Assembly (NCBI GenBank): GCA_021324435.1
Contig: JAJPIZ010000041.1
Span: forward strand, 19,734 to 83,733
DNA from: Anaerolineae bacterium
Lineage (GTDB): Bacteria; Chloroflexota; Anaerolineae; Anaerolineales; Villigracilaceae
Length of the DNA stretch: 64,000 nt
Reading direction: 5' to 3'
A program made the position numbers and the translations under genes. Positions 53,486-62,619 of this stretch are shown here, piece after piece (within the stretch, counting starts at the first letter, position 1; every line of letters starts with the position of its first letter). The notes below the pieces were generated by a model. That model was given only the letters and a program-made list of their open reading frames with translations. It was not told the origin of the DNA and searched no databases.

Positions 53486-55729
53486 TCATCCCCCGTTCCC
53501 GGCAAGATCAATGGCTTTCAACTCGAAATAAGCCTTCATCACTCTCGCCACCACCGGGGCCGCCACGCTGGCGCCCTCGCCGCCGTTATATTCAAAGGCT
53601 ACAATCACGATCTCAGGGTCGTCGTAAGGCGCATAAGAGATCGTCCACGAATGTGTAGGCCAGGAACCGAATTGGCAACGCTGCGCCTTGAGGGCAACGT
53701 CATCGCAGTACTCGGCGGTGCCTGTTTTACCGGCAACCGCGATGGGCAGCGGATAATCTTTAGTGTATATATTATGCAACGTACCGCGCGGATCGGTCAC
53801 GGCCATTCGCATTCCGATTTGAACGTTCTTGACAACACTCGGATCCACCACCTTCATTTGACCGGTCTTCTGGCAATTGCCTCCTCGGCATTGATATTCT
53901 GCGATACGCGGGTCTTTGGTAATATCCCATTTCATGTTCGGCACAAACGGCGAGATTTGATAACTTCCGGCGGGTAATGTATCAACTATGGTCCCGTCGT
54001 TCAGATTCTTCCATGCCTCACGTCCACTGTTCTCATCAACGGACGGAACCCACAGGCTGAAATCTTGAGGATTAAACCAGACCGTCTGGACCTTGCCTTC
54101 GCTGTCCTCAATACTTTTGATGATGGTCGGTTGCATCAGTTTTCCGTCATTGGCCATCGTCGCGCCAGACATCAGGACTTGCAGAGGCGTTGCCAATACA
54201 TAGCCCTGCCCCACTGTGGCAATGTACGTATCGCCCGTAGACCAATTCTCTGCCTGATGAATACGCTTCCATTGCGGATCGGGAATTAGGCCATCCACTT
54301 CACCCGGCAATTCAATGCCGGACGCCGCGCCATAACCAAGAGCGCGCGCATATTCACCGAGGCGGAAGATTCCGAGACCGCCGTTCTTGATCTCATTGCC
54401 ATAACCGCCGCCCAGTTTATAGAAGCATACGTTACTTGAATAGGCGATGCAATGATAAAAATCAAGCTGACCAAATCCATCCGGATTCTTATCGTAAATC
54501 CAGTCCACGAATGGGCGAGTATTATTCGGACCACAGGGTTGGTTTGGCGTGAACTGCTCGCATAATTCCAGCTTGCCCGGTGTTTGTATGATCTGACTTG
54601 TTGTAACAACACCCTCGTTCAAAGCTCCGTTGGCGGCAGACAATTTGAATACAGAGCCGGGTGGATATTCGCTTTGAATTGCATTGTTCAAGAGTGGGTG
54701 GCGCGGGTCTTGATTCAATTGCTCGTAATAGTAGCCGGGAATAAAACGCGCCATGCGGTTGTTTTCATACGTTGGATACGAAACCATTGCCAGGATTTCG
54801 CCCGTCTTTGGATTCATCGCAATCACAACTCCGCTGGAGATGCGGGTCTTGCCAAAGTACATGTTCCAATAATTGATTTCATATAGCAGGGAGGCTTCCG
54901 CCGCTTGTTGTAATCGCGTATCAATTGTCAAGGTGAGGTTATAGCCGGGGACCGCGGCTTTCGGAGGCTCGATATTGCGCAGTTCCTTGCCCGCCACATC
55001 CACTTGAACAACACGTGAACCGTTTTGTCCGGCCAGAACATCCTGCATGGACAGCTCGATTCCAGCGTAACCGACCTTGTCCCGGTTGGCGACAAATCCC
55101 TTGGCAGTTAACTGCTCCTCAAGCGCCGCCGGGATCGGACCGAGGAAACCGATCACGTCAGCCGTCAGGGACCCGGTGGGGTAGTCGCGAATCGGGTTGA
55201 CTTCGATGCCGACGCCAGGCCAGTCAATAGACCGTTCCTGCACCAAGCGAGCGACTTCCTCAGAAACGTTACATTTGATCTTGACGGGAGTATATGGCGC
55301 AAGCGAATCGCCCAATTCAACCAATTGCGCAATACCAGGACCTTCTACACACGGGGCATACAATTTGGCTTCTTCCAATGTGCCATGGTTGATCGGGACA
55401 CCCGTTAGAGCAGAAATGTCGCGATAGATGCGTTGAATGTCTGCATCATCATCTGGGATGTTGGCAGGGGTAATCGTCAGGTCATACGAGGCAATATTGC
55501 GAGCAAGAATATAGTTATTACGGTCATAGATGATCCCGCGCGGCGCAGGAGAGCTGATCTCGCGCGTGTAGTTATCCACCGCGCGGAGTGTCCAGTTCTG
55601 ACTGCCAAATACTTGTAAAGAAAGCAGGCGGCCCAGCAAAGCAGTTAATACAAGCAGGATTAATGCGTAAATTACAAACAGACGCCAGGTCTCAAAGCGC
55701 GAAGACCGAGGCAGAGAAGACGAACTCAT
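53486..55729 (-). CDS. mrdA: Penicillin-binding protein 2 (elongation transpeptidase)
   Basis: About 747 aa. Cross-links peptidoglycan during cell elongation, partner of RodA. A cytoplasmic tail and one transmembrane helix (about 15-37) are followed by a dimerisation region with SPAPRGIIYDRN, then the transpeptidase domain with Ser in YPPGSVFKL, an SSN motif in AYSSNVCFYKLG and KTG in AGKTGTAEY. ATG 55729 has GGAGGAAAT directly before it; the longer open frame to 56107 lies over mreD and is not coding. The start overlaps the mreD stop as ATGA. Confidence 0.95.
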   Translation of the reverse strand: MSSSSLPRSSRFETWRLFVIYALILLVLTALLGRLLSLQVFGSQNWTLRAVDNYTREISSPAPRGIIYDRNNYILARNIASYDLTITPANIPDDDADIQRIYRDISALTGVPINHGTLEEAKLYAPCVEGPGIAQLVELGDSLAPYTPVKIKCNVSEEVARLVQERSIDWPGVGIEVNPIRDYPTGSLTADVIGFLGPIPAALEEQLTAKGFVANRDKVGYAGIELSMQDVLAGQNGSRVVQVDVAGKELRNIEPPKAAVPGYNLTLTIDTRLQQAAEASLLYEINYWNMYFGKTRISSGVVIAMNPKTGEILAMVSYPTYENNRMARFIPGYYYEQLNQDPRHPLLNNAIQSEYPPGSVFKLSAANGALNEGVVTTSQIIQTPGKLELCEQFTPNQPCGPNNTRPFVDWIYDKNPDGFGQLDFYHCIAYSSNVCFYKLGGGYGNEIKNGGLGIFRLGEYARALGYGAASGIELPGEVDGLIPDPQWKRIHQAENWSTGDTYIATVGQGYVLATPLQVLMSGATMANDGKLMQPTIIKSIEDSEGKVQTVWFNPQDFSLWVPSVDENSGREAWKNLNDGTIVDTLPAGSYQISPFVPNMKWDITKDPRIAEYQCRGGNCQKTGQMKVVDPSVVKNVQIGMRMAVTDPRGTLHNIYTKDYPLPIAVAGKTGTAEYCDDVALKAQRCQFGSWPTHSWTISYAPYDDPEIVIVAFEYNGGEGASVAAPVVARVMKAYFELKAIDLAGNGG

Positions 55730-56226
55730 ATTTCCTCCATCGAGGGAAACACCCAGCGCGCCAAGTCGCGCATTACACCAAATAAGGGGATCGCCAACAG
55801 CATGTTCAGCAAAAGGCTTGGGAGTGTGATCAGGCCCATTGAGTCGCCAAACGGCAAAGGGTCCCCCGTGAGGCGCAAGTAGGCATAAGTTGTCAGGTGC
55901 ATCAACAACGTCCCAAGGAACGTCACGCTGAACATCGCGAGCAATGGGGTCTCCCAAACGCGTCTCTGAAGCAACAGAGCAAGAAAGGCAGTGCCCGCGT
56001 AGCTGAAGAAATAAATGAACCAGGGCAAATGTGATGTGAAACTGACCATGATGCTGGCAAGAAAGGCCCAATGAAAAGCAGTGGTTACACCTTCCTGCAA
56101 CGCCCACGCGGCCAACAGGACGAGGATCAAGTCAGCATAACCGGCTAACAGAGTAAGCTGGCTGACAATCGCGGACTGGAGAATCACAGCCAGGGCCAAT
56201 AGAGGTATTGCCACGATATTACGCAT
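55726..56226 (-). CDS. mreD: MreD, rod-shape membrane protein
   Basis: 166 aa, five or six predicted transmembrane helices, the usual size for MreD. Recognised mainly by order between mreC and mrdA, and by hydrophobic profile with the acidic residues in the first loop (YADLILVLLAAWAL). It couples MreB/MreC to the membrane synthases. The start is two bases after the mreC stop. Confidence 0.9.
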   Translation of the reverse strand: MRNIVAIPLLALAVILQSAIVSQLTLLAGYADLILVLLAAWALQEGVTTAFHWAFLASIMVSFTSHLPWFIYFFSYAGTAFLALLLQRRVWETPLLAMFSVTFLGTLLMHLTTYAYLRLTGDPLPFGDSMGLITLPSLLLNMLLAIPLFGVMRDLARWVFPSMEEI

Positions 56227-56227
56227 A

Positions 56228-57073
56228 TCAAGGAGTTGTGGTGGGAATCAAAGGAGCGATATCAACCGAGCGGAAGTTGGTGATGACCAAAACAATTTGC
56301 AGACGGCTGAAATCCACCGCGGGTTGAACTGTGGCTTGCTGAAACAATTCCGCGGGAAGTTTTCGTACGTTGACCACCTGGCCCACGATCAAGTCGGCGG
56401 GAAAGCCACCGCCCAACCCCGACGTCAAGATGAGATCGCCGGGCTGAACCGTTGCATCTTGCGAGATCAGATCCAGTGCAACATCACCGGTCACAGAACC
56501 AATCAGCATGGCATCGGTGTTGGCGTTTTTGAGATGGACATTTACGGACGAAGCGGGGTCGGTGACTAACTGCACGCGGGCCGCATCTGCAATCACCGCA
56601 TCCACGCGTCCCACCAGACCTTCGTTCGTGACAACCGGCATCCCGCGCAGAATCCCGTCGTTCGAGCCGCGATTGATAATGATGTAGTGAAGGAACGGGC
56701 TGGGGTCGCGGCCAATGACCGACGCGGCCTTGTAACTGCTTTCAGGGTTGGCGCGCGAGAAATCTACAAGCGCCGAAAGAATCTCCGTCTCGGTGACGCG
56801 TTGCTGCAAGTCAATCACCTGCGATTGCAATTGTGAGACTTGCGCTTCCAGTTCGGCGTTGCGGGCGCGTAGAGTCACGATATCGCGCGGCGCGGCCAGG
56901 AATTGCTGGATGGCCAGAAAGCGCGTGGAAAACCATTCCTGCACGGAAACGAGACCGCCTGTAAAACGACCGGAAACTGAACTGAAGAAACCGCCGAAGG
57001 CTAGTACGAGAATCCCCCCCACGACCAAAAACACAACGGTTGTTTGCAAAGTACGGGAAAATGTATCTTTCAT
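56228..57073 (-). CDS. mreC: MreC, rod-shape-determining protein
   Basis: 281 aa. One N-terminal transmembrane helix (about 10-32), a coiled coil (about 60-100), then the external beta domain with VIGRDPSPFLHYIIINRG and VTNEGLVGRV, both typical of MreC, and LTSGLGGGFPADL near the end. It links cytoplasmic MreB to PBP2 outside the membrane. It sits 39 bases after mreB in the cluster. Confidence 0.94.
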   Translation of the reverse strand: MKDTFSRTLQTTVVFLVVGGILVLAFGGFFSSVSGRFTGGLVSVQEWFSTRFLAIQQFLAAPRDIVTLRARNAELEAQVSQLQSQVIDLQQRVTETEILSALVDFSRANPESSYKAASVIGRDPSPFLHYIIINRGSNDGILRGMPVVTNEGLVGRVDAVIADAARVQLVTDPASSVNVHLKNANTDAMLIGSVTGDVALDLISQDATVQPGDLILTSGLGGGFPADLIVGQVVNVRKLPAELFQQATVQPAVDFSRLQIVLVITNFRSVDIAPLIPTTTP

Positions 57074-57112
57074 TTTTTAAAGCCACAAAGCGAACGCGGG
57101 GTCGAACACACG

Positions 57113-58183
57113 CTATGCTTTGTGACGTGTACTTCCGCGCTCCAAGCCGACAAGAAAACGGCTAAGATTGTCAAAGTCTTCATAAATAATTGCGGCCCCG
57201 CGTGCCACACAAGTCAACGGATCTTCGGCGACCCAAACGCGTAGTTTGAGTTCATCAGTCAGCCGGTCTGCGAGGCCTTGAAGCAACGCGCCGCCACCCG
57301 CGAGGCAAATGCCGATGTCCATCAAGTCCGCCACGATTTCCGGAGGGATTTCATCCAGCGCATCGCGTACAGTGTCAATAATTACTTGTACCGAACCGGA
57401 AAGCGCCTCGCGAATTTCGACCGAGGACACCTCAATCGTCTCAGGCAAGCCCGTCACCAGGTTGCGTCCGCGAACTTCCATCGTTTTCTCAGGCTGAAGA
57501 GGATACGCCGAACCGATCTTCCACTTGATTTGCTCGGCAATGCCTTCACCGATCAATAAGTTATATTTGTTCCGCACGTACTGCACGATGTCTTGATCCA
57601 TCTCATCGCCGGCGACGCGGAGCGAGCGCGAGGCAACCACACCGCTCATGGACATCACCGCGACCTCTGTCGTTCCGCCGCCGATATCCACCACCATCGA
57701 GCCGCGCACCTCCCCGATGGGCAGACCGGCTCCGAGCGCCGCCGCAATTGGCTCCTCGATCAACATGGCTTGGCGCGCGCCCGAAGCCATCACCGCGTCA
57801 TACACGGCGCGCTTCTCCACTTCCGTCACACCGGTCGGGATTCCGACCACCACGCGCGGCCTCGGGAGCGGAACCACGCTCTGCTCGTGAACCTTACCGA
57901 TAAAATACTCAAGCATAATTTGAGTCACATCGAACTCTGAAATAACACCATCCCGCACGGGCCGAACCACCACCACATTGGTAGGTGTACGGCCAACCAT
58001 TTCCTTGGCTTCCAGGCCAATCGCCAGTGGCAATCGCGAGCGTTTATCAATTGTTACCCATGAGGGTTCATTAATTACAATACCCTTCCCGCGAACGTGG
58101 ACCAACGTGTTTGCGGTACCCAGATCAATTGCTATATCTAATGAGAACAGGCCTAACAGCCAGTTTATGGGGTTGAAGGCCAA
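57113..58183 (-). CDS. mreB: MreB, actin-like shape protein
   Basis: 356 aa. Forms membrane-bound filaments that guide wall synthesis. Actin-fold phosphate loops are visible in DLGTANTLVHVRGKGI and DIGGGTTEVAVMS, and MVGRTPTNVVVVRP is typical of MreB. The adenosine motif AGGGALLQGL lies near the C terminus. A GAGGAGCC ribosome binding site precedes the ATG, and a TATAAT box lies 48 bases upstream. First gene of the cell-shape operon. Confidence 0.96.
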   Translation of the reverse strand: MAFNPINWLLGLFSLDIAIDLGTANTLVHVRGKGIVINEPSWVTIDKRSRLPLAIGLEAKEMVGRTPTNVVVVRPVRDGVISEFDVTQIMLEYFIGKVHEQSVVPLPRPRVVVGIPTGVTEVEKRAVYDAVMASGARQAMLIEEPIAAALGAGLPIGEVRGSMVVDIGGGTTEVAVMSMSGVVASRSLRVAGDEMDQDIVQYVRNKYNLLIGEGIAEQIKWKIGSAYPLQPEKTMEVRGRNLVTGLPETIEVSSVEIREALSGSVQVIIDTVRDALDEIPPEIVADLMDIGICLAGGGALLQGLADRLTDELKLRVWVAEDPLTCVARGAAIIYEDFDNLSRFLVGLERGSTRHKA

Positions 58184-58231
58184 AGGAGGCTCCTCGATGA
58201 GAATCTATGCAGAACTGCTGTGCTGGAAATG

Positions 58232-58237
58232 ATTATA
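58232..58237 (-). promoter_or_regulatory. -10 box for the mreBCD-mrdA operon
   Basis: TATAAT on the minus strand, 48 bases before the mreB start. No good -35 hexamer is seen at normal spacing. Confidence 0.45.
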
Positions 58238-58326
58238 TCATAAGGGTACACGAGCAGTTTGTGTAACCTTTGAGCACAGCGCGGGTTAAAGATTTCAAAT
58301 GAAGGTCAATATATTCTGGAGTCATT

Positions 58327-59181
58327 ATGTCGAAAATTGCGCTTGTCACGGATAGCACGGCTTACATTCCTCCTGATCTTGTCAAAAAACACAATATCAC
58401 GGTCGCACCGCAGGTCTTGGTCTGGGGAGATCAAACCTATCAGGACGGGGTGGACATCCAGCCGGATGAATTCTATACGCGTCTCAAAACCGCAAAGGTC
58501 ATGCCGACCACCTCACAGGTCTCGATTGTCACCATGCAAAATATTTTTCAAGGACTGGTTGACAAAGGATTCGAGGTGCTCGGCGTGTTCATTTCGGGCA
58601 AACTCTCCGGCACCCTTCAATCTGCTACACAGGGACGCGAGGCTCTCGGCGCCGCCGCGAGCAAAGTCACCATCGTAGACAGTAACTCTACGGCGATGGC
58701 CATGGGTTTTCAGGTGCTCATGGCCGCGCGAGCCGCAGAAAATGGCGCAAGCCTCGCTGAATGCAAAGCGTTAGTAGAAAAGGCGCGAGAGAAGACCGGG
58801 GTCTATTTTGCGGTGGACACGCTCGAATTCCTGCACCGAGGCGGGCGCATCGGCGGCGCGCAACGTTTCATCGGGTCGGCGTTGAATCTCAAGCCGATTC
58901 TCGCGCTCAAAGACGGACGCGTCGAGGCCGAAGATCGCGTCCGCACAAAAAGCAAGGCGCTGGATCGCGTTCTCGAGTTGGTCAGTGAACAAGTCAAGGG
59001 CAAATCCAACATCCGTCTCGCGACTCTTCACGCCAATGCTGAACAGGAAGCGCGCGACCTGCTGAACAAAGCCAGCAAAGAGTTCAACGCGATTGAAAGC
59101 ATTCTGTCGTCAGTGAGCCCGGTGGTTGGCACGCACGCCGGGCCGGGCACAGTTGGCTTGGCTTACATGGTCGAGATGTAA
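58327..59181 (+). CDS. DegV-family fatty-acid-binding protein
   Basis: 284 aa. DegV proteins bind fatty acids; FakB members present them to the kinase FakA. Family signatures are VTDSTAYIPPDL at the N terminus, MPTTSQVS, GVFISGKLSGTLQSA and VDTLEFLHRGGRIGG. No FakA-like gene is in the window. A CTGGAG ribosome binding site precedes the ATG, and a strong terminator follows. Confidence 0.93.
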   Translation: MSKIALVTDSTAYIPPDLVKKHNITVAPQVLVWGDQTYQDGVDIQPDEFYTRLKTAKVMPTTSQVSIVTMQNIFQGLVDKGFEVLGVFISGKLSGTLQSATQGREALGAAASKVTIVDSNSTAMAMGFQVLMAARAAENGASLAECKALVEKAREKTGVYFAVDTLEFLHRGGRIGGAQRFIGSALNLKPILALKDGRVEAEDRVRTKSKALDRVLELVSEQVKGKSNIRLATLHANAEQEARDLLNKASKEFNAIESILSSVSPVVGTHAGPGTVGLAYMVEM

Positions 59182-59204
59182 CGTTTCCTTCGCGACAATT
59201 TTTC

Positions 59205-59234
59205 GTAGGGCGCAGTGCTGCGCCCTACTTTTTT
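59205..59234 (+). terminator. Rho-independent terminator after degV
   Basis: Ten-base-pair stem GTAGGGCGCA/TGCGCCCTAC with loop GTGC and a six-T run (59229-59234). Confidence 0.88.
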
Positions 59235-59241
59235 ATACGGG

Positions 59242-59247
59242 TATAAT
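59242..59247 (+). promoter_or_regulatory. -10 box for udk, probable leaderless start
   Basis: Perfect TATAAT ends six bases before the udk ATG at 59254. Transcription would start at about the ATG, so no ribosome binding site can exist. Confidence 0.5.
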
Positions 59248-59253
59248 TCAAGC

Positions 59254-59877
59254 ATGAAGCGCCTCGACCCCTTGGTGATTGGCATTGCTGGCGGATCAGG
59301 CTCCGGCAAGACCACCGTAGCGCAGGAAATTCTCAACCGGGTCGGTCCCGATCGCATCGCTTTTCTGCAACATGATTCTTATTACAAAGATCTAAGCGGA
59401 CTGCCCCCTGCTCAGCGCGCAGAAGTCAATTTCGATCACCCAAATTCACTCGAGACTGATTTGCTGATCGAACACATCGTATCGCTCCGGGACGGCAAGC
59501 CGGTGGAGGTCCCGATTTACGATTTCTCCACCCACAGCCGCACCCGCCAGACCTTCACCGTCGCGCCGCACCGCGTGATTTTGGTGGAGGGCATCCTGAT
59601 CTTCGTTGATAAGCCCCTGCGCGATTTGTTTGATGTGAAAATATTCGTTGACACCGACTCAGATATCCGCTTCATTCGCCGCCTTCAACGCGACATCGCC
59701 GAACGCGGACGTACTACCGAGTCTGTCATCAAGCAATACCAGACGACGGTGCGCCCGATGCACCTGGAATTTGTCGAACCGTCGAAGCGCTACGCAGACG
59801 TGATCATCCCCGAAGGCGGATTCAATGCCGCCGCGTTGGACATGGTTGTGGCCCGCATCGAGGCTCTGTTAAAATAA
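59254..59877 (+). CDS. udk: Uridine kinase
   Basis: About 207 aa. Phosphorylates uridine and cytidine in pyrimidine salvage. It has the P-loop GIAGGSGSGKTTVAQEI, the nucleoside-binding stretch HDSYYKDLSGL, NFDHPNSLETDLL and the DSDIRFIRRLQRD lid-region, all typical of Udk. ATG 59254 is chosen over an in-frame start at 59215 because the latter lies in the degV terminator. A TATAAT box lies immediately upstream. Confidence 0.95.
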   Translation: MKRLDPLVIGIAGGSGSGKTTVAQEILNRVGPDRIAFLQHDSYYKDLSGLPPAQRAEVNFDHPNSLETDLLIEHIVSLRDGKPVEVPIYDFSTHSRTRQTFTVAPHRVILVEGILIFVDKPLRDLFDVKIFVDTDSDIRFIRRLQRDIAERGRTTESVIKQYQTTVRPMHLEFVEPSKRYADVIIPEGGFNAAALDMVVARIEALLK

Positions 59878-59945
59878 TTTTTGAAATCCTGGAGGGGCCA
59901 CAGCATCGCTGTGCTCTTACCACATAAATGGAATAAGGAGACTAA

Positions 59946-60458
59946 ATGGCAAAACAATGGAACACCCCGCCCGCGATGATCATTGACCCCAAAAAGAAAT
60001 ACAAAGCCCGCATGGAAACAGAAAAAGGCACAATGGTTATTGAACTCTTCGCCGACAAAGCCCCCAAGACCGTAAACAACTTTGTCTTCCTGTCGCGTGA
60101 AGGATTCTACGAGGGCATCATCTTCCATCGCGTCATCGCGGATTTCATGGCGCAAGGCGGCGACCCCACCGGCAAAGGCTCCGGCGGGCCCGGCTACAAA
60201 TTTGGAGATGAGTTTCATCCCTCCCTTAAGCACGACAAACCCGGCCGATTGTCCATGGCAAATGCAGGTCCCGGCACGAACGGCTCACAATTTTTCATTA
60301 CCCACCTCCCTACTCCATGGCTGGACAACAAACACAGCATCTTCGGTCAGGTCATTGAAGGCATGGATGTATTGATGTCCATCCCGCCGCGCGACCCGAT
60401 GCGGCCCGAATATCCCGGCGTCAAAATTCTGAAAGTGACCATTGAAGAAACTGCCTGA
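59946..60458 (+). CDS. Cyclophilin-type peptidyl-prolyl isomerase
   Basis: 170 aa, no signal peptide, so cytoplasmic. It catalyses cis-trans isomerisation of prolyl bonds. Active-site signatures are [17 protein letters not shown], the GSQFFIT stretch (Gln/Phe of the pocket) and [13 protein letters not shown]. An AAGGAG ribosome binding site precedes the ATG. It overlaps the VTT-domain gene by 17 bases. Confidence 0.94.
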   Translation: MAKQWNTPPAMIIDPKKKYKARMETEKGTMVIELFADKAPKTVNNFVFLSREGFYEGIIFHRVIADFMAQGGDPTGKGSGGPGYKFGDEFHPSLKHDKPGRLSMANAGPGTNGSQFFITHLPTPWLDNKHSIFGQVIEGMDVLMSIPPRDPMRPEYPGVKILKVTIEETA

Positions 60459-61098
60459 TTCAAAATCAAAACGCGAGAGTCAAGGCAAGACCGGCGCGCG
60501 AAAAATTCTTCAAACCGAGACAGAGCCGGGGAAGATCGAAGAAGTTGAGCGCTCCAACGCGTTGACCAATCTCTTGCGCGTTTTGGCTTTGGTTGTGGTC
60601 ATCGCGATTACGATCTACATTTACAGTATCCGCGACCGCGTCAAGGATTTTGCCGAATTTGGTTATCCGGGCATTTTTCTCATCGCCCTGCTTGCCAACG
60701 CGACTGTCTTTCTCCCCGCGCCGGGCGTGGCAGTTGTGTTCGCAATGGGAAGTATTTTCAATCCGTTCGGCGTGGCTCTCGCCGCAGGGACCGGCGGCGC
60801 GCTGGGTGAACTCTCCGGCTATCTTGCAGGCTTTAGCGGACAAGCCGTCGTGGAAAGAACAGACCTTTACCGCCGCATCCGTCCCTGGGTCAAGAAATAT
60901 GGCGGGTGGGCTATCCTGCTTTTCTCTGCCATTCCGAATCCATTCTTTGATGTTGCAGGTGTCGCCGCAGGCGCGACAAAGATGCCGCTTTGGCAATTCC
61001 TGCTTTTCTGCACATTTGGGCAAATCATCAAGATGGCGATGTTTGCCTACGCAGGCGCGTTTTCGATCACATGGCTTTCTAATTTATTTATCAGATAG
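60442..61098 (+). CDS. VTT-domain (DedA/SNARE-associated-like) membrane protein
   Basis: 218 aa. A basic N-terminal tail (about 1-40) precedes a membrane domain with five or six hydrophobic segments. [19 protein letters not shown] and [13 protein letters not shown] with [13 protein letters not shown] match the VTT/DedA fold, thought to move or scramble lipids. The start is TTG 60442, inside the cyclophilin gene; no other Met or good start lies before the conserved region, so the exact start is uncertain. The M20 peptidase follows after nine bases. Confidence 0.82.
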   Translation: MKKLPDSKSKRESQGKTGARKILQTETEPGKIEEVERSNALTNLLRVLALVVVIAITIYIYSIRDRVKDFAEFGYPGIFLIALLANATVFLPAPGVAVVFAMGSIFNPFGVALAAGTGGALGELSGYLAGFSGQAVVERTDLYRRIRPWVKKYGGWAILLFSAIPNPFFDVAGVAAGATKMPLWQFLLFCTFGQIIKMAMFAYAGAFSITWLSNLFIR

Positions 61099-61107
61099 GA
61101 GACCAAG

Positions 61108-62466
61108 ATGGCTGACTACAAAAAGATTGACGCATATCTCGAAAAGAATTTGGACAAAAGCATTGCCGAACTGTCGAAACTGGTTGCACAGCCCAGCGTC
61201 GGCGCGCAAAACCTCGGAATGAAGGAATGCGCCGCGCTTGTGGCAGAGATGCTCAAAGCGCGCGGCTTCAAAGTGGAGATCATGGACACGCCCGGCGCGC
61301 CCGTCGTCTTCGGTGAACGCAAAGGCAAGTCGAACAAAACATTGCTAATCTACAATCATTATGATGTCCAGCCGCCGGAGCCGCTGGAGTTGTGGGAGAC
61401 TCCCCCGTTTGAGCCAAGTCTGCGCGAGGGCAAATTGTATGGCCGCGGCGTCAGTGATGATAAAGGCCATATCGTGTCGCGTCTCTTCGCGATCGACGCG
61501 CTTCTCGATTCATTTGGCGAACTGCCATGCAACATCAAATTTATCATCGAGGGCGAGGAAGAAACAGCCAGCATCAATCTATTTGACTTCATCAAGAAGA
61601 ACAAAGACAGACTCAAAGCCGACGCGTGCATGTGGGAATTCGGCGGCGTGGATCATCGCGATGTGCCAATGGAATATCTCGGCTTGCGCGGCATCTGCTA
61701 CGTGGAGTTGTCGGTCGAAACCGCGAGTATTGATGTCCACTCCGGCCTCGGTGGTTCGATCTTCCCGAACGCGGCCTGGAGATTGGTCTGGGCGTTGAAC
61801 ACACTCAAAGGCGAAGACGAACGGATACGGATCCCCGGCTTCTATGACGCGGTCCGCCCACCGTCAAAGAGAGATCGGGAACTCATCGCGGCGATGCCCG
61901 AAGTGGCAGATGAATACAAGTCGCGTTACGGCGTCAAACAATTCATCAAAGGTCTGACCGGCGGCGTGGAATTGCGCGTCGAGGAAGTCTTCACGCCGAC
62001 TTGCACCATTTGTGGACTCACGTCGGGATATCAAGGCCCTGGATCGAAAACGGTCTTGCCGGCGCGCGCCTCGGCTAAAGTTGATTTCCGCCTCGTCCCG
62101 GACCAGGAGCCGGATGACATTCGAAAAAAGCTTCGCGCTCACCTCGACGCGCAGGGCTTCAGCGATGTGAAGATCACCGACCTCGGCGGCGACCCACCCG
62201 CCCGTACTGACCCCGATGACCCATTCATTCAACTTGTGGCAAAGGTAGCAGAAGAAGTCTATGAGATGCCGATGCAACTTGTGCCGATGGTCGGCGGATC
62301 GGGGCCAAGCCATCCGTTCGTACATGACCTTGGCCTGCCCGTTGCAACCGGAGGGCTTGGTCATCCCGATACACGCGCCCATGCCCCCAACGAAAACATT
62401 CGGCTTGATCTTTATCTCAAACACGCGCGGCACATGGCGCGCATCATTAATGAGTTTGGAAAATAA
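61108..62466 (+). CDS. M20-family dipeptidase/carboxypeptidase
   Basis: 452 aa, cytoplasmic. Zinc-ligand motifs are visible: YNHYDVQPP (His), GRGVSDDKGH (bridging Asp), EGEEETAS (catalytic Glu and ligand), WEFGGVDHRD and a late His in HAPNENIRLD. The VSDDKGH and HSGLGGS patterns match the CNDP-like dipeptidase branch. A TAGGAG ribosome binding site precedes the ATG. Natural substrate unknown. Confidence 0.93.
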   Translation: MADYKKIDAYLEKNLDKSIAELSKLVAQPSVGAQNLGMKECAALVAEMLKARGFKVEIMDTPGAPVVFGERKGKSNKTLLIYNHYDVQPPEPLELWETPPFEPSLREGKLYGRGVSDDKGHIVSRLFAIDALLDSFGELPCNIKFIIEGEEETASINLFDFIKKNKDRLKADACMWEFGGVDHRDVPMEYLGLRGICYVELSVETASIDVHSGLGGSIFPNAAWRLVWALNTLKGEDERIRIPGFYDAVRPPSKRDRELIAAMPEVADEYKSRYGVKQFIKGLTGGVELRVEEVFTPTCTICGLTSGYQGPGSKTVLPARASAKVDFRLVPDQEPDDIRKKLRAHLDAQGFSDVKITDLGGDPPARTDPDDPFIQLVAKVAEEVYEMPMQLVPMVGGSGPSHPFVHDLGLPVATGGLGHPDTRAHAPNENIRLDLYLKHARHMARIINEFGK

Positions 62467-62477
62467 CTCGCACCCAG

Positions 62478-62510
62478 CCTCCCCCATTTTCTTTTGGAAA
62501 ATGGGGGAGG
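62478..62510. repeat. Strong hairpin after the M20 peptidase
   Basis: Perfect 13-base-pair stem CCTCCCCCATTTT/AAAATGGGGGAGG with loop CTTTTGG. It lacks a following T run on the plus strand, so it may be a processing or stabilising hairpin or an imperfect terminator. Confidence 0.5.
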
Positions 62511-62619
62511 TGGTTTATGACCTTCTTCACCCCAAAATCATGACGGCCTTTCTCCGAAATCCGCTTACAATTTTTTCTGCGATCTCGTACATCAAATCAA
62601 TCGCTGAAAAGGAGCGAAC

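Noticed and set aside
55730..56107. Extension of the PBP2 reading frame upstream to 56107
   Set aside because: It lies over mreD in another frame, is Cys/His/Gly-rich with no family pattern, and a strong ribosome binding site marks ATG 55729.
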